28,852 nucleotides of DNA from CG1-02-35-72 sp045046885 (GTDB lineage: Bacteria > Bacteroidota > Bacteroidia > Flavobacteriales > Flavobacteriaceae), in contig JASFYX010000060.1 of NCBI GenBank assembly GCA_045046885.1, forward strand, positions 1 to 28,852, written 5' to 3'. The position numbers and the translations under genes were made by a program. Of the stretch, positions 1 through 8,153 are shown in pieces. A model generated the notes under the pieces. It was not told where the DNA came from. It was given only the letters and a program-made list of their open reading frames with translations, and did not search any database. The number at the start of each line of letters is the position of its first letter. The stretch's first letter is position 1.

Positions 1-59
1 CAATCTTATTGTGTAAATTTTTTAAAATATCTAGATATTACTTCAAATTTTACACTTCA

Positions 60-81
60 AATCTCACCTTTTCTTGAGATT
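60..81 (-). terminator. Weak hairpin downstream of the DUF3857 operon
   Basis: A 7-bp inverted repeat (aatctca at 60-66, tgagatt at 75-81) with an 8-nt loop lies about 40 bp past the stop codon of the last gene of the minus-strand operon. There is no good T-run after it on the minus strand, so the terminator role is an inference from position. The remaining bases of 1-121 show no coding signal. Confidence 0.25.
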
Positions 82-121
82 CTGTAAATTAAACCTTAGA
101 TCGAACTCAGGTTCTAATACT

Positions 122-2146
122 TTAAAGTTTTGTCAAGACTACTTTTTCTGTTTGTTTTTCTATTACTTGTTTAAAAAAGTCTTTTAAATCATTATAATAG
201 TTAGGGGGTATTATGGCTGTATTAATTCTAAAATTCATCAAAACTTGTAAATTGTTATTGACATTAGAAATAATATATTTAAAAGTACCCATATTGTTTG
301 GCAATCCAATACCAAGGTTTTCTGGGGTGCTGGTAATTGTGTAACCTTTTGGTATTTTGATAGAAACATTATAGATTTTTTCACTTTTTGTTCCAAAATC
401 GATAGGATATAATCGTTTATCAAGAGTAAAGGGGTTTTTGTTATTTGCTAAAAATAATAAAGGAGAGAAATAAATTTTATCATTTATAACATCACATAAA
501 TCATCAGAGCTAAATTTAAAAGATTCAATAATAGGTTTATATATATTTTGTTTATTGGTAATTTTTAAATCACTAATTTCAACATCATTATTATTTTCTT
601 CTTCAAGTAATGATTGCAAATCATTATCGGATAAGGCAATTTTTATTTTCCTATAATTTAAGGCGTAATTTGTTTCATAGGTACTTCTTTTAAGGCCCCT
701 TATCTTTCCAACAGAATCAATCATAGCAAAAAGATTAACACGTTTCGTTGAAGGTTTCCCAGAAAAAAGACTTATTGATGTAGAAGTGCCGTCTTTTCTA
801 ACTAGCCTTCCTTGCCAATTTATAACTCTTGTAGGTAATACATTTGGAGCACAGTAAGGCTCAGTAGCATCAAATAAAAATATTTCGTTTTCGTTTTCAA
901 CTGCGGCAATAACGTAATTAAATCCGTTAATGGTTGGAAAAAGTGGGATGCCATGTTTTTTTGTGCTTATCAAAACGGGATTTGCTTTAAGACCAGCTAA
1001 TCTAAACAAAGCAACCAAACATAAATTTATATCTGCAACATTACCAGCATGATCTTGATAGGCTTTTCTAATTCCGTTGTCTGTATATTTTCCATATAAA
1101 CCATTCCACCTAATTTGTGTTTTTAAAAAATTGAATAGGGCAACCATTTTTCCCTGATTTGTATTCAGCCCTTTAATTAGATCTAAAACATCCTTTTTTA
1201 AAAAATTTGACGATTCTAATTGTGTTCCAAAATAAGAGTTCTTATAAATTGTTTTTGTAACATCTTCCCAACTATTAGTATAATATTCGGCCATACTATT
1301 TGGAAACTTTGTAGAGAGATGTTCAAAATGAATTTTGGCTATATAATTATTAAGATTATTTATGAGAGGTTCAGCTTTAGCTGCAGGTATATCTGTTTCA
1401 TTTACTCTATAAATATTTTGATAGATATTTTGTCTTGATATTTTATACCGTGTATTTTGTTTATCAAAAGCATTTTGACTTAAAGCCTTTTCTTTGTAGG
1501 TAAATTGTAGCATTTTATTTTCTCTACTAGAAACAACATTTATAGGATAATAAAAATTAGGTAAATATTTAAAAGTAAAATATTGAGGAATTTCTATTTC
1601 AACTTCTATTTTTTTTAGTGGAATTTTATACTGGCAAATGACGTCTTCAATGCGTCCAGAAAATGGTGAAGTAATAGTATATAACCATTCAATAACACTT
1701 CCCGCTTTTACATTGGGCATGGTAAATTTAGAGCTTGTCCAATAAGTATTTAGTTTATCTTTATAGATATCCTTTTTATTTAATTTATTGCTAATTATTT
1801 TACCATTTTCAAGATTAAAAGTATTTGCTTTAATAACTACTGATTCGTTGTTACCTTTAGAATGGTATGTTAGAATTGATTTTTTTGCCCACTCAAACCC
1901 TTCTTTGTTATAAATTTTTATGCGCTCGTGAACTTTGGTTATAACCTTAAACCCATGTTTGTCAGTATATTTATAGTAGGTTTTACGGTTCTTATATAAA
2001 ATAGCTGCTGGTGCTGTAGAATCTAAAGGATAAAATTTTTCTTGTAATTCTTGTTTAGATACTTTACCAAATTTAACTTCTTGCGCTGTACTTGTTAAGC
2101 TAAATGATATAAAAGCAATAGTTAAGAGGATGGTTAATTTTTTCAT
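122..2146 (-). CDS. Secreted DUF3857 protein with degenerate transglutaminase-like domain (paralogue A)
   Basis: A 674-residue exported protein. The N-terminus is a typical signal peptide ending near STA-QE (residues 1-21). A DUF3857-type beta-rich region follows (about 60-260), then a transglutaminase-like core (about 330-430), then a C-terminal beta-rich part. In active members the core carries Cys, His and Asp. Here the Cys position reads GNVADINL, with Val370 in place of Cys. The His position reads GFNYVI, with Tyr411 in place of His. Only the Asp remains (FDAT, Asp426). The fold is therefore probably kept but protease or transglutaminase activity is unlikely. It is last in the minus-strand run rsgA-dtd-DUF3857 x3. 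The gene upstream (2208-4220) is a close tandem copy: both mature proteins start with QEVKFGKVSKQELQEK and both end with IEKQTEKVVLTKL. The ATG start fits the signal peptide. The biological role is unknown; binding or scaffolding at the cell surface is only a guess. Confidence 0.85.
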   Translation of the reverse strand: MKKLTILLTIAFISFSLTSTAQEVKFGKVSKQELQEKFYPLDSTAPAAILYKNRKTYYKYTDKHGFKVITKVHERIKIYNKEGFEWAKKSILTYHSKGNNESVVIKANTFNLENGKIISNKLNKKDIYKDKLNTYWTSSKFTMPNVKAGSVIEWLYTITSPFSGRIEDVICQYKIPLKKIEVEIEIPQYFTFKYLPNFYYPINVVSSRENKMLQFTYKEKALSQNAFDKQNTRYKISRQNIYQNIYRVNETDIPAAKAEPLINNLNNYIAKIHFEHLSTKFPNSMAEYYTNSWEDVTKTIYKNSYFGTQLESSNFLKKDVLDLIKGLNTNQGKMVALFNFLKTQIRWNGLYGKYTDNGIRKAYQDHAGNVADINLCLVALFRLAGLKANPVLISTKKHGIPLFPTINGFNYVIAAVENENEIFLFDATEPYCAPNVLPTRVINWQGRLVRKDGTSTSISLFSGKPSTKRVNLFAMIDSVGKIRGLKRSTYETNYALNYRKIKIALSDNDLQSLLEEENNNDVEISDLKITNKQNIYKPIIESFKFSSDDLCDVINDKIYFSPLLFLANNKNPFTLDKRLYPIDFGTKSEKIYNVSIKIPKGYTITSTPENLGIGLPNNMGTFKYIISNVNNNLQVLMNFRINTAIIPPNYYNDLKDFFKQVIEKQTEKVVLTKL

Positions 2147-2207
2147 TTTTCATATTTGTATTTCGTAATAAAATTACACATAACATGTTTTAATGTCCTT
2201 TAACAAA

Positions 2208-4220
2208 TCATAGTTTTGTCAAGACAACTTTCTCTGTTTGTTTTTCTATTACTTGTTTAAAAAAACCTTTTAAATCTTGGTAATAATTAGGCGGTATAAT
2301 AGCCGACTTAATTTTAATTGTGGTTAAAAGTTGTAGTTTGTTGGGTGCTTTTTGTACCACAACAAATTTGAATTCACCCATATTTTCAGGCAAGGCCAGA
2401 CCAAAGCTTTTTGGAAGTGTTGTAACGCTATAGCCATCGGGAATTTGAATAGAAACAATATAATTTTCTTCCCACTTTGAGCCAAAATCAACAGGATAAA
2501 GACGTTTATCTAAGTTAAAAGGATTTTTATCTGTGGCTAAAAAGAATAGTGGTTGAAAATATATTTTATTAGCTATAACGTCGCATTGATCATCGGCTTC
2601 AAACTTAAAAGTTTCGCCAACAGGCTTAAAAATATTTTTTTTATTTGTTATTTTAAGGTCAGATATTTCAATGCCATTATTGTTTTTTTCTAATTTAGCT
2701 ATTAAGTCATCTTCGGCTAAAAAGGCGGTGTGTTTTCTATAATTTAAGGCATAGTTGGTATAATAAGAACTGCGTTTCATGCCAGTAATAATTCCCTCAT
2801 CGTCCATTTTTACAAAAAGAGTGACACGTTCTTTTGCTGGTTTTACAGAGAATAAATCTATTGATTTTGAGGTACCATCTTTTCTTACCAAACGACCTCT
2901 CCAATTTAAAGCACGTGTGGGTAAAACGTTGGGAGAAGAAAAGGGCTCTGTGGCATCAAAAAGAACAATGCCATTGGGTAATTCAAGAGCTGCAATAACA
3001 TAATTAAATCCATCTTTTGTGGGGAAAAGAGGAAATCCGTGGTTACGTGTACTTATTAAAACAGGATTTGATTTAAGACCTGCCTCTCTAAACATAGCTA
3101 CCAAAGTAAGGTTGATGTCGGCTACATTTCCTACGTGTTCTTGAAAAGCTTTTTTAAGGCCTTTATCTGTGTATTTGCCATAATTTTTATTCCATTTTAT
3201 CTGTGTTTTAATAAATTGAAATAATCTTAGCGCTTTTTCTTGATCTGTTTTAGCATCACTTATTTGAGAGGTTACGGCCGTTTTTAAGAAACCAGTGCCT
3301 TGTAACTGTTTGCCAAAAGAATAACTTTTAAAGATGGTTTTAGCCACGTCTTCCCAAGTATTGGTGTAAAATTTAACCTCGGTATTTGGAAATTGTCTTG
3401 ACGCCAACTCAAAGTGTATTTTGGCTACATAATTGTTTAAATTATTAATTAAAGGCTCTTCTTTAATAGCCGGAATATTAGACTCAATTGACTTATAAAC
3501 TGTTTCGTAAATATTTTTTGACGTATTGTGATTTGTGCTTATAGCTCTACCGGCACCATCCACAGTTCTATACGACCAACTAAGAGTTCTATTTTCTTTC
3601 GAAGTTTGAACATGAATAGGGTAATAAAAGGTAGGCAGGTATTTAAAAGTGTAATATTGTGGGATAGAAATTTTCACATTAACTTTTTTAACAGGAATTT
3701 TGTATTGAAAAATAACATCGTTTATGTTACTGGCAAAAGGCGAAGTAATTGTGTATTGCCACTCGACAATGCTTCCTGCTCTAGCATTAGGCATTGTAAA
3801 TTTAAAATTGGTCCAATTTTCAGATTCCTTTTCTTTAAATATACTTTTACTTTTTAGTTTTTCTTTAATAATTTTTCCTTTTTCTAAGTTAAATGTATAG
3901 GCTTTAATACCAACAGTTTCTCTAGAGCCATGAGTTTGAAAGGCAGGAACAGTTTCTTTAGCCCATTCTAGCCCTTCCTTAGTATATATTTTAATACGTT
4001 TATGAACTTTTGTTATAAGTGTAAACCCTTCGCCATCAGTATATTCAAAATGGGATGTTCTTTTTTTATAAAGTATAGCAGCAGATGCTGTAGAATCTAA
4101 AGGGTAAACTTTTTCTTGTAATTCTTGTTTAGATACTTTGCCAAATTTAACTTCTTGGGCTGTAAGAGTTAAGTTAAAGGATGTGAGAGCTGTAATTAAT
4201 AGGATGGTTAATTTATTCAT
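2208..4220 (-). CDS. Secreted DUF3857 protein with degenerate transglutaminase-like domain (paralogue B)
   Basis: A 670-residue exported protein, collinear along its whole length with the gene at 122-2146. Residues 1-21 form a signal peptide (cleavage near TLTA-QE). The DUF3857-like region and the transglutaminase-like core follow in the same order. The catalytic Cys site is again Val (Val366 in GNVADINL) and the His site is again Tyr (Tyr407 in GFNYVI), while the Asp is kept (Asp422 in FDAT). Because both copies share the same two substitutions, the loss predates the duplication or is a property of the subfamily, and is not recent decay. The start lies only 2 bp after the stop of the upstream DUF3857 gene (4223-6121), so the genes are almost certainly co-transcribed and perhaps translationally coupled. 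A 61-bp spacer separates it from paralogue A. Function unknown; export is well supported, activity is not. Confidence 0.85.
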   Translation of the reverse strand: MNKLTILLITALTSFNLTLTAQEVKFGKVSKQELQEKVYPLDSTASAAILYKKRTSHFEYTDGEGFTLITKVHKRIKIYTKEGLEWAKETVPAFQTHGSRETVGIKAYTFNLEKGKIIKEKLKSKSIFKEKESENWTNFKFTMPNARAGSIVEWQYTITSPFASNINDVIFQYKIPVKKVNVKISIPQYYTFKYLPTFYYPIHVQTSKENRTLSWSYRTVDGAGRAISTNHNTSKNIYETVYKSIESNIPAIKEEPLINNLNNYVAKIHFELASRQFPNTEVKFYTNTWEDVAKTIFKSYSFGKQLQGTGFLKTAVTSQISDAKTDQEKALRLFQFIKTQIKWNKNYGKYTDKGLKKAFQEHVGNVADINLTLVAMFREAGLKSNPVLISTRNHGFPLFPTKDGFNYVIAALELPNGIVLFDATEPFSSPNVLPTRALNWRGRLVRKDGTSKSIDLFSVKPAKERVTLFVKMDDEGIITGMKRSSYYTNYALNYRKHTAFLAEDDLIAKLEKNNNGIEISDLKITNKKNIFKPVGETFKFEADDQCDVIANKIYFQPLFFLATDKNPFNLDKRLYPVDFGSKWEENYIVSIQIPDGYSVTTLPKSFGLALPENMGEFKFVVVQKAPNKLQLLTTIKIKSAIIPPNYYQDLKGFFKQVIEKQTEKVVLTKL

Positions 4221-4222
4221 GT

Positions 4223-6121
4223 TTATTGTTTTATAAGAATAAGTTTACTGTTGTCTTTTCTTGCAACACTCTTTTTAAATTTTCTATAATTATCATATTC
4301 ATCTTTAGGAAAAATACCTTGGTTAACTTTATAAGTGCGTTTATAAATAAGAGTACTGTCGTTAAGTTGTGCAATGTCTGTAGTATAAGTGCCAAAAGTT
4401 GAACTAACATGTGCTGATTTTGGTAGTGCTTCTATTTTATAAGTTTTAGGGAGATGAATCGTTACAGAATCTTTATCTAAATAGCCATTGTCTATTTCTA
4501 TGGGTAACAAGCGTGTTGTCATTCTTTTGGGCACATAAGAGCTTTTATTAAAAGCATTTAGAGTAACCAATAGCCTATCGCCACTTTTGCGGGCATAATT
4601 AGAGGCCGTTAAGGATATTTCTTCTTTAAAAACTGAAGTTTTCTTATTGGCTTTATTGGTAAATTTTAAAATGTTTAAATTGTTAATATTGTCAAAGTAA
4701 GATTTGTAATATTTTACAGATTCTTTTTGGTTTTTAGAATCTAATTTAAAATGATTTTCAAATTGAACACCAGAACTTGTTATAGAAAGTTGCCCTGTTA
4801 AAGTTCCAGCGTTGTCAATAATATAAGAACCTTTAGAGTTTTGATAGTTCTCTTTAACGTCATATATTTTGGTATGTCTTATTTCACCACCCTCCGGTTT
4901 AATAACCAGTACATCTCTATCGTTAGTAAAATCACCCACATAGCCAAATGGGTGTTTTTGTGTGGTACATTCTAACCAAACAGTATCTTTTTTTGTAGGT
5001 AAACACAAAATAGCATGATTTCCTTGCATGGCTACCAGATTTTTGTCGATATCTTTTTTTGTATCAGCATAAACCACAGTGTAGTATGCATTTACATCAG
5101 CTTCTTTTAATAAAGCTTGGGTGTAATTTACCAAGGCTTTACAATCGCCATAGCGCATTTTGTCAACTTCGTCGGCACGCATAGGTTTCCAGCCGCCAAT
5201 GCCAATTTGCACACTTATATAACGTGTTTTGTCTTGCATATAGGCATACACTTTACGGGCGCGTTCTACAGGGTCTTCAATACCTTTTACTAAGGTTTTT
5301 ATCTCAGATTTAGTACTTTCAGAAAGTTGGTCACGGCCTAGCAATAAATTAGAATACATCCATTGACCAAATTCTTTCCAATTATTAGCTTCTCCATGCA
5401 CACCGGCAAGGTTAAATTTATTAGGAGCTAAGACTAAATTAGGTGCAAATTTTGTAAATAAAGGATTTAAGGGTTCTTTTTCGAAAGCTTTAAGGTTTGT
5501 GGCCTTATAGGCTATATGCCCGCCTGAACTTAAATTTTCAATATTAAAATCTTTAAAGTTATTTTCTTTTACCTTAATATTGAATTGCTTTTTTGGATAA
5601 TCTAGCGTAAAATTACTTTCTTGAGTACTGGCATAATAACCGTGTATAGGTATCCATCTGGGATAAAAAGCTGTATTTTCTCTTTCAATAACTGTAGTTA
5701 TATCTATTGTATAAGGATATTTAAGCGGTAAATATTTGTAATATTTTAATCTATCATCGCTATATAAACCACTATCTGTTGCCGAGTAATCTTTGATGTC
5801 TTTAGATTTAATTTTTTTAATTTCAAAACCAAAAGCATTGTAAACAACAGCTTTGATAGATTTAATAGATGTATGATTATTGTAATCAACATTAATAACG
5901 GCATCGGGATCGCCATATTTATTTATTACCGTCACAATAAGGTGTCTTTCTACCTTCATTTTATAAGGTGATGTCATGCTAATATGCATATTGTCTAACC
6001 TAATGACGGCGTTGGCATTTTCTTTAAGTTCAGGTGGAATTGTTAAATAATTGTGATTTGAATTTTGACCTTTGGCAAAACAGGTTGCCAGAAAAAAGGT
6101 TACAATGACTAGTTTTCTCAA
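4223..6121 (-). CDS. Secreted DUF3857/transglutaminase-like protein with intact Cys-His pair
   Basis: A 632-residue exported protein with a signal peptide in residues 1-18 (hydrophobic stretch LVIVTFFLATCFA). It has an N-terminal DUF3857-like region and a transglutaminase-like core at about 285-390. Unlike the two downstream paralogues, the core keeps Cys327 (RYGDCKAL) and His369 (GNHAIL). The acid position reads WLECT, so Glu384 stands where Asp is usual. Members of this fold include cysteine proteases and amidases as well as transglutaminases, so the substrate cannot be read from sequence. The only plausible start is TTG at 6119-6121; no in-frame ATG gives the signal peptide. It lies 42 bp downstream of dtd and 2 bp upstream of paralogue B. 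One catalytically competent member beside two degenerate ones suggests a set that works together in the periplasm or at the surface, but this is inference. Confidence 0.83.
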   Translation of the reverse strand: MRKLVIVTFFLATCFAKGQNSNHNYLTIPPELKENANAVIRLDNMHISMTSPYKMKVERHLIVTVINKYGDPDAVINVDYNNHTSIKSIKAVVYNAFGFEIKKIKSKDIKDYSATDSGLYSDDRLKYYKYLPLKYPYTIDITTVIERENTAFYPRWIPIHGYYASTQESNFTLDYPKKQFNIKVKENNFKDFNIENLSSGGHIAYKATNLKAFEKEPLNPLFTKFAPNLVLAPNKFNLAGVHGEANNWKEFGQWMYSNLLLGRDQLSESTKSEIKTLVKGIEDPVERARKVYAYMQDKTRYISVQIGIGGWKPMRADEVDKMRYGDCKALVNYTQALLKEADVNAYYTVVYADTKKDIDKNLVAMQGNHAILCLPTKKDTVWLECTTQKHPFGYVGDFTNDRDVLVIKPEGGEIRHTKIYDVKENYQNSKGSYIIDNAGTLTGQLSITSSGVQFENHFKLDSKNQKESVKYYKSYFDNINNLNILKFTNKANKKTSVFKEEISLTASNYARKSGDRLLVTLNAFNKSSYVPKRMTTRLLPIEIDNGYLDKDSVTIHLPKTYKIEALPKSAHVSSTFGTYTTDIAQLNDSTLIYKRTYKVNQGIFPKDEYDNYRKFKKSVARKDNSKLILIKQ

Positions 6122-6163
6122 AATATATTGGCGGGGGTAATTAATAATACAGCAATATACAAA

Positions 6164-6616
6164 TTATTTTTTATTCTTTGAATCTAATATTAAAGTTACG
6201 GGTCCGTCATTTAATAAATTAACTTTCATATCGGCGCCAAAAATACCAGTGCTTACTTTTTTATCTATTTCTTTTTCAAAAGCAGAAATAAATTGCTCGT
6301 AAAGGGGGATTGCTATTTCAGGTTTTGCAGCCCCAATATAGCTGGGCCTGTTTCCTTTTTTAGTACTTGCCATCAGTGTAAACTGACTAATAATTAGGGC
6401 TTCTCCACCGATATCTTTAAGCGATAAATTCATAATGTCATTGTCATCATTAAAAATACGCAAATTGGTAATTTTTTTAACAAGCCATTCAATATCTTCT
6501 TGTGAATCATTGTGAGTGATACCCAATAAAATTAAAAGACCATTACTAATTTCAATGTGAATTTTATTTTCTATTGTAACGCTGGCTTTTGTTACACGTT
6601 GGACTACGGCTTTCAT
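6164..6616 (-). CDS. dtd: D-aminoacyl-tRNA deacylase
   Basis: A 150-residue cytoplasmic enzyme that hydrolyses D-amino acids (and glycine) from mischarged tRNAs, a chiral proofreading step of translation. It starts MKAVVQRVTKASV, as is usual for the family. It carries both signature motifs: SQFTL at 77-81 and the cross-subunit NDGPVT motif with the Gly-cisPro pair at 136-141. These line the active site of the homodimer. Length is normal for the family (about 145-150). The ATG overlaps the stop codon of rsgA by 4 nt (ATGA at 6613-6616), so translation of the two is probably coupled. Confidence 0.96.
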   Translation of the reverse strand: MKAVVQRVTKASVTIENKIHIEISNGLLILLGITHNDSQEDIEWLVKKITNLRIFNDDNDIMNLSLKDIGGEALIISQFTLMASTKKGNRPSYIGAAKPEIAIPLYEQFISAFEKEIDKKVSTGIFGADMKVNLLNDGPVTLILDSKNKK

Positions 6617-7557
6617 TTGGGAGGATAAATTGAAGTTCGGTAATTTGTGTCATCTCCTAAAACTAGTTGGATGTAATTTTGATAACGCCAAAAAGAGATA
6701 TCCCCATTTTCTACAGCTTCTTTAATAGCACAATTGGGTTCGTTTATATGTTGGCAATTATTAAACTTACATTTTGATTTAAGTTTAAAAAATTCGGGAA
6801 AATAGCCATCAATTTCTTGAGGATCCATATCTACAGTACCAAAACCTTTTATACCGGGCGTATCAATAATATAACCGCCAAAAGGAAGGCAGAACATTTC
6901 AGCAAATGTTGTGGTATGTTTTCCTTGTTTGTGTTGTGCTGATATTTTTTTAGTTTCAAGATTTAATTTTGGATCAATAACGTTAATAAGAGTCGATTTA
7001 CCCACGCCAGAATGACCAGAAAACATATTGACTTTATTGGTCATCATTTCTTTTAAGATATCGATATTTGATTGGTTTGTAGCCGATATTTCAACACATT
7101 TATAACCAATTTTAGTATAAGTGTCTATCAACTCTTTTCTACTTTTATTTGACAATTCTGATTCTAAGTCACTTTTATTAAATAGTAAAGTAGCGGGAAT
7201 ATGATAGGCTTCGGCTGTAGCTAAAAAGCGGTCTATAAAAGCTGTTAATGTGGGCGGATTCTCTAATGTAACAAGTAAAAAAACCTGATCTATATTGGCC
7301 GCTATAATATGTGTTTGTTTTGATAAATTTACAGATTTACGGATGATGTAGTTTTTGCGCTTATGAATATGAGTTATAAGCCAGTCATTATTGTCTGTAG
7401 TTTCTATATCAACAATATCACCAACTGTAACAGGATTTGTACTTTTAATACCTTTAATCCTAAATTTACCTTTTATACGACAGTTTATTGTATCTCCTCT
7501 CTTTAATTTAATACTGTACCAACTGCCAGTTGATTTTATGACAACACCTGTTTTCAA
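6613..7557 (-). CDS. rsgA: Ribosome small-subunit-dependent GTPase A
   Basis: A 314-residue circularly permuted GTPase that acts in late maturation of the 30S subunit. Residues 1-70 form the N-terminal OB-fold (KFRIKGIKSTNPV loop). The G motifs appear in permuted order: G4 NKSD at 127-130, G1 GHSGVGKS at 181-188, the G2 region around KHTTT at 213-217, and G3 DTPG at 232-235. A C-terminal zinc knuckle follows, with Cys263, Cys268, His270 and Cys276. The best start is TTG at 7555-7557, which places the conserved KSTGSWY segment at residues 8-14; there is no ATG nearby in frame. It is first in a minus-strand run with dtd (4-nt overlap) and the DUF3857 genes. Confidence 0.96.
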   Translation of the reverse strand: MKTGVVIKSTGSWYSIKLKRGDTINCRIKGKFRIKGIKSTNPVTVGDIVDIETTDNNDWLITHIHKRKNYIIRKSVNLSKQTHIIAANIDQVFLLVTLENPPTLTAFIDRFLATAEAYHIPATLLFNKSDLESELSNKSRKELIDTYTKIGYKCVEISATNQSNIDILKEMMTNKVNMFSGHSGVGKSTLINVIDPKLNLETKKISAQHKQGKHTTTFAEMFCLPFGGYIIDTPGIKGFGTVDMDPQEIDGYFPEFFKLKSKCKFNNCQHINEPNCAIKEAVENGDISFWRYQNYIQLVLGDDTNYRTSIYPPK

Positions 7558-7631
7558 CGATTGTTAATTTATTACAATAATACTGATATTTTTTGTTTAA
7601 TTTAGAGCATTATAAACCATAAAACTAAATT

Positions 7632-8087
7632 ATGAAAAAAATTATTTTAAGTGTTATTGTATTAACAACACTTAGCCTTATGCCGGCTAATGCTCAAACT
7701 TATTCTTACAAAGTTATAACAAGTGTAGAATCTATAGTACCTAGCGGTCTTGGTCGTTCTAGGTTAATTTCTGCCAATGATGACAGAAATTACGCAGAAT
7801 TTACATCTACACAAACTAGTGATAGTAAAGGTAGAAATAAATCAAAAAGAGGTAATATGCGCGTAAAAGGTTTTGACGAAACTAAACTGTTAAACTTTTA
7901 CAATATAGCTGGTATTAGATTTCAAAATATAGCTACTAATGACGCTTTGGTAACTTCAAAAATAAACGCCATGTCAGAAGATGGTTGGGAACTTGCTTTT
8001 GTAACAAGTGCTGTTGAAAGTGATGCTGGGAAAGGCGATGGTAAAGGTATTTTTATAACCCGATATGTTTTTAAGAAAGCCAACTAA
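7632..8087 (+). CDS. Small secreted protein with a DUF4177-like C-terminal segment
   Basis: A 151-residue protein with a clear signal peptide (residues 1-21, ending PANA-Q). The mature part has a Ser/Arg/Lys-rich, probably flexible stretch (about 55-78). Near the C-terminus, EDGWELAFV followed by RYVFKK resembles the GWEL...y.FKR signature of small DUF4177-type domains. I infer only a weak relation to that family. It is a single gene, divergent from rsgA (74 bp apart) and closed by a strong terminator. Function unknown. Confidence 0.75.
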   Translation: MKKIILSVIVLTTLSLMPANAQTYSYKVITSVESIVPSGLGRSRLISANDDRNYAEFTSTQTSDSKGRNKSKRGNMRVKGFDETKLLNFYNIAGIRFQNIATNDALVTSKINAMSEDGWELAFVTSAVESDAGKGDGKGIFITRYVFKKAN

Positions 8088-8102
8088 ATAATTTATAAGC
8101 AC

Positions 8103-8132
8103 AAAAAAGCCCGCAATTTTGCGGGCTTTTTT
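8103..8132. terminator. Bidirectional intrinsic terminator
   Basis: A GC-rich stem (gcccgcaa at 8109-8116 with ttgcgggc at 8119-8126) is flanked by six A on the left and seven T on the right. It can therefore stop transcription from both sides. It lies between the convergent genes ending at 8087 and 8154. Confidence 0.92.
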
Positions 8133-8153
8133 TATTATCAATAGTATCTTTTA

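Noticed and set aside
3528..3857. Plus-strand frame of 109 codons
   Set aside because: It is a shadow of the DUF3857 paralogue B on the opposite strand, with no recognisable domain or promoter.
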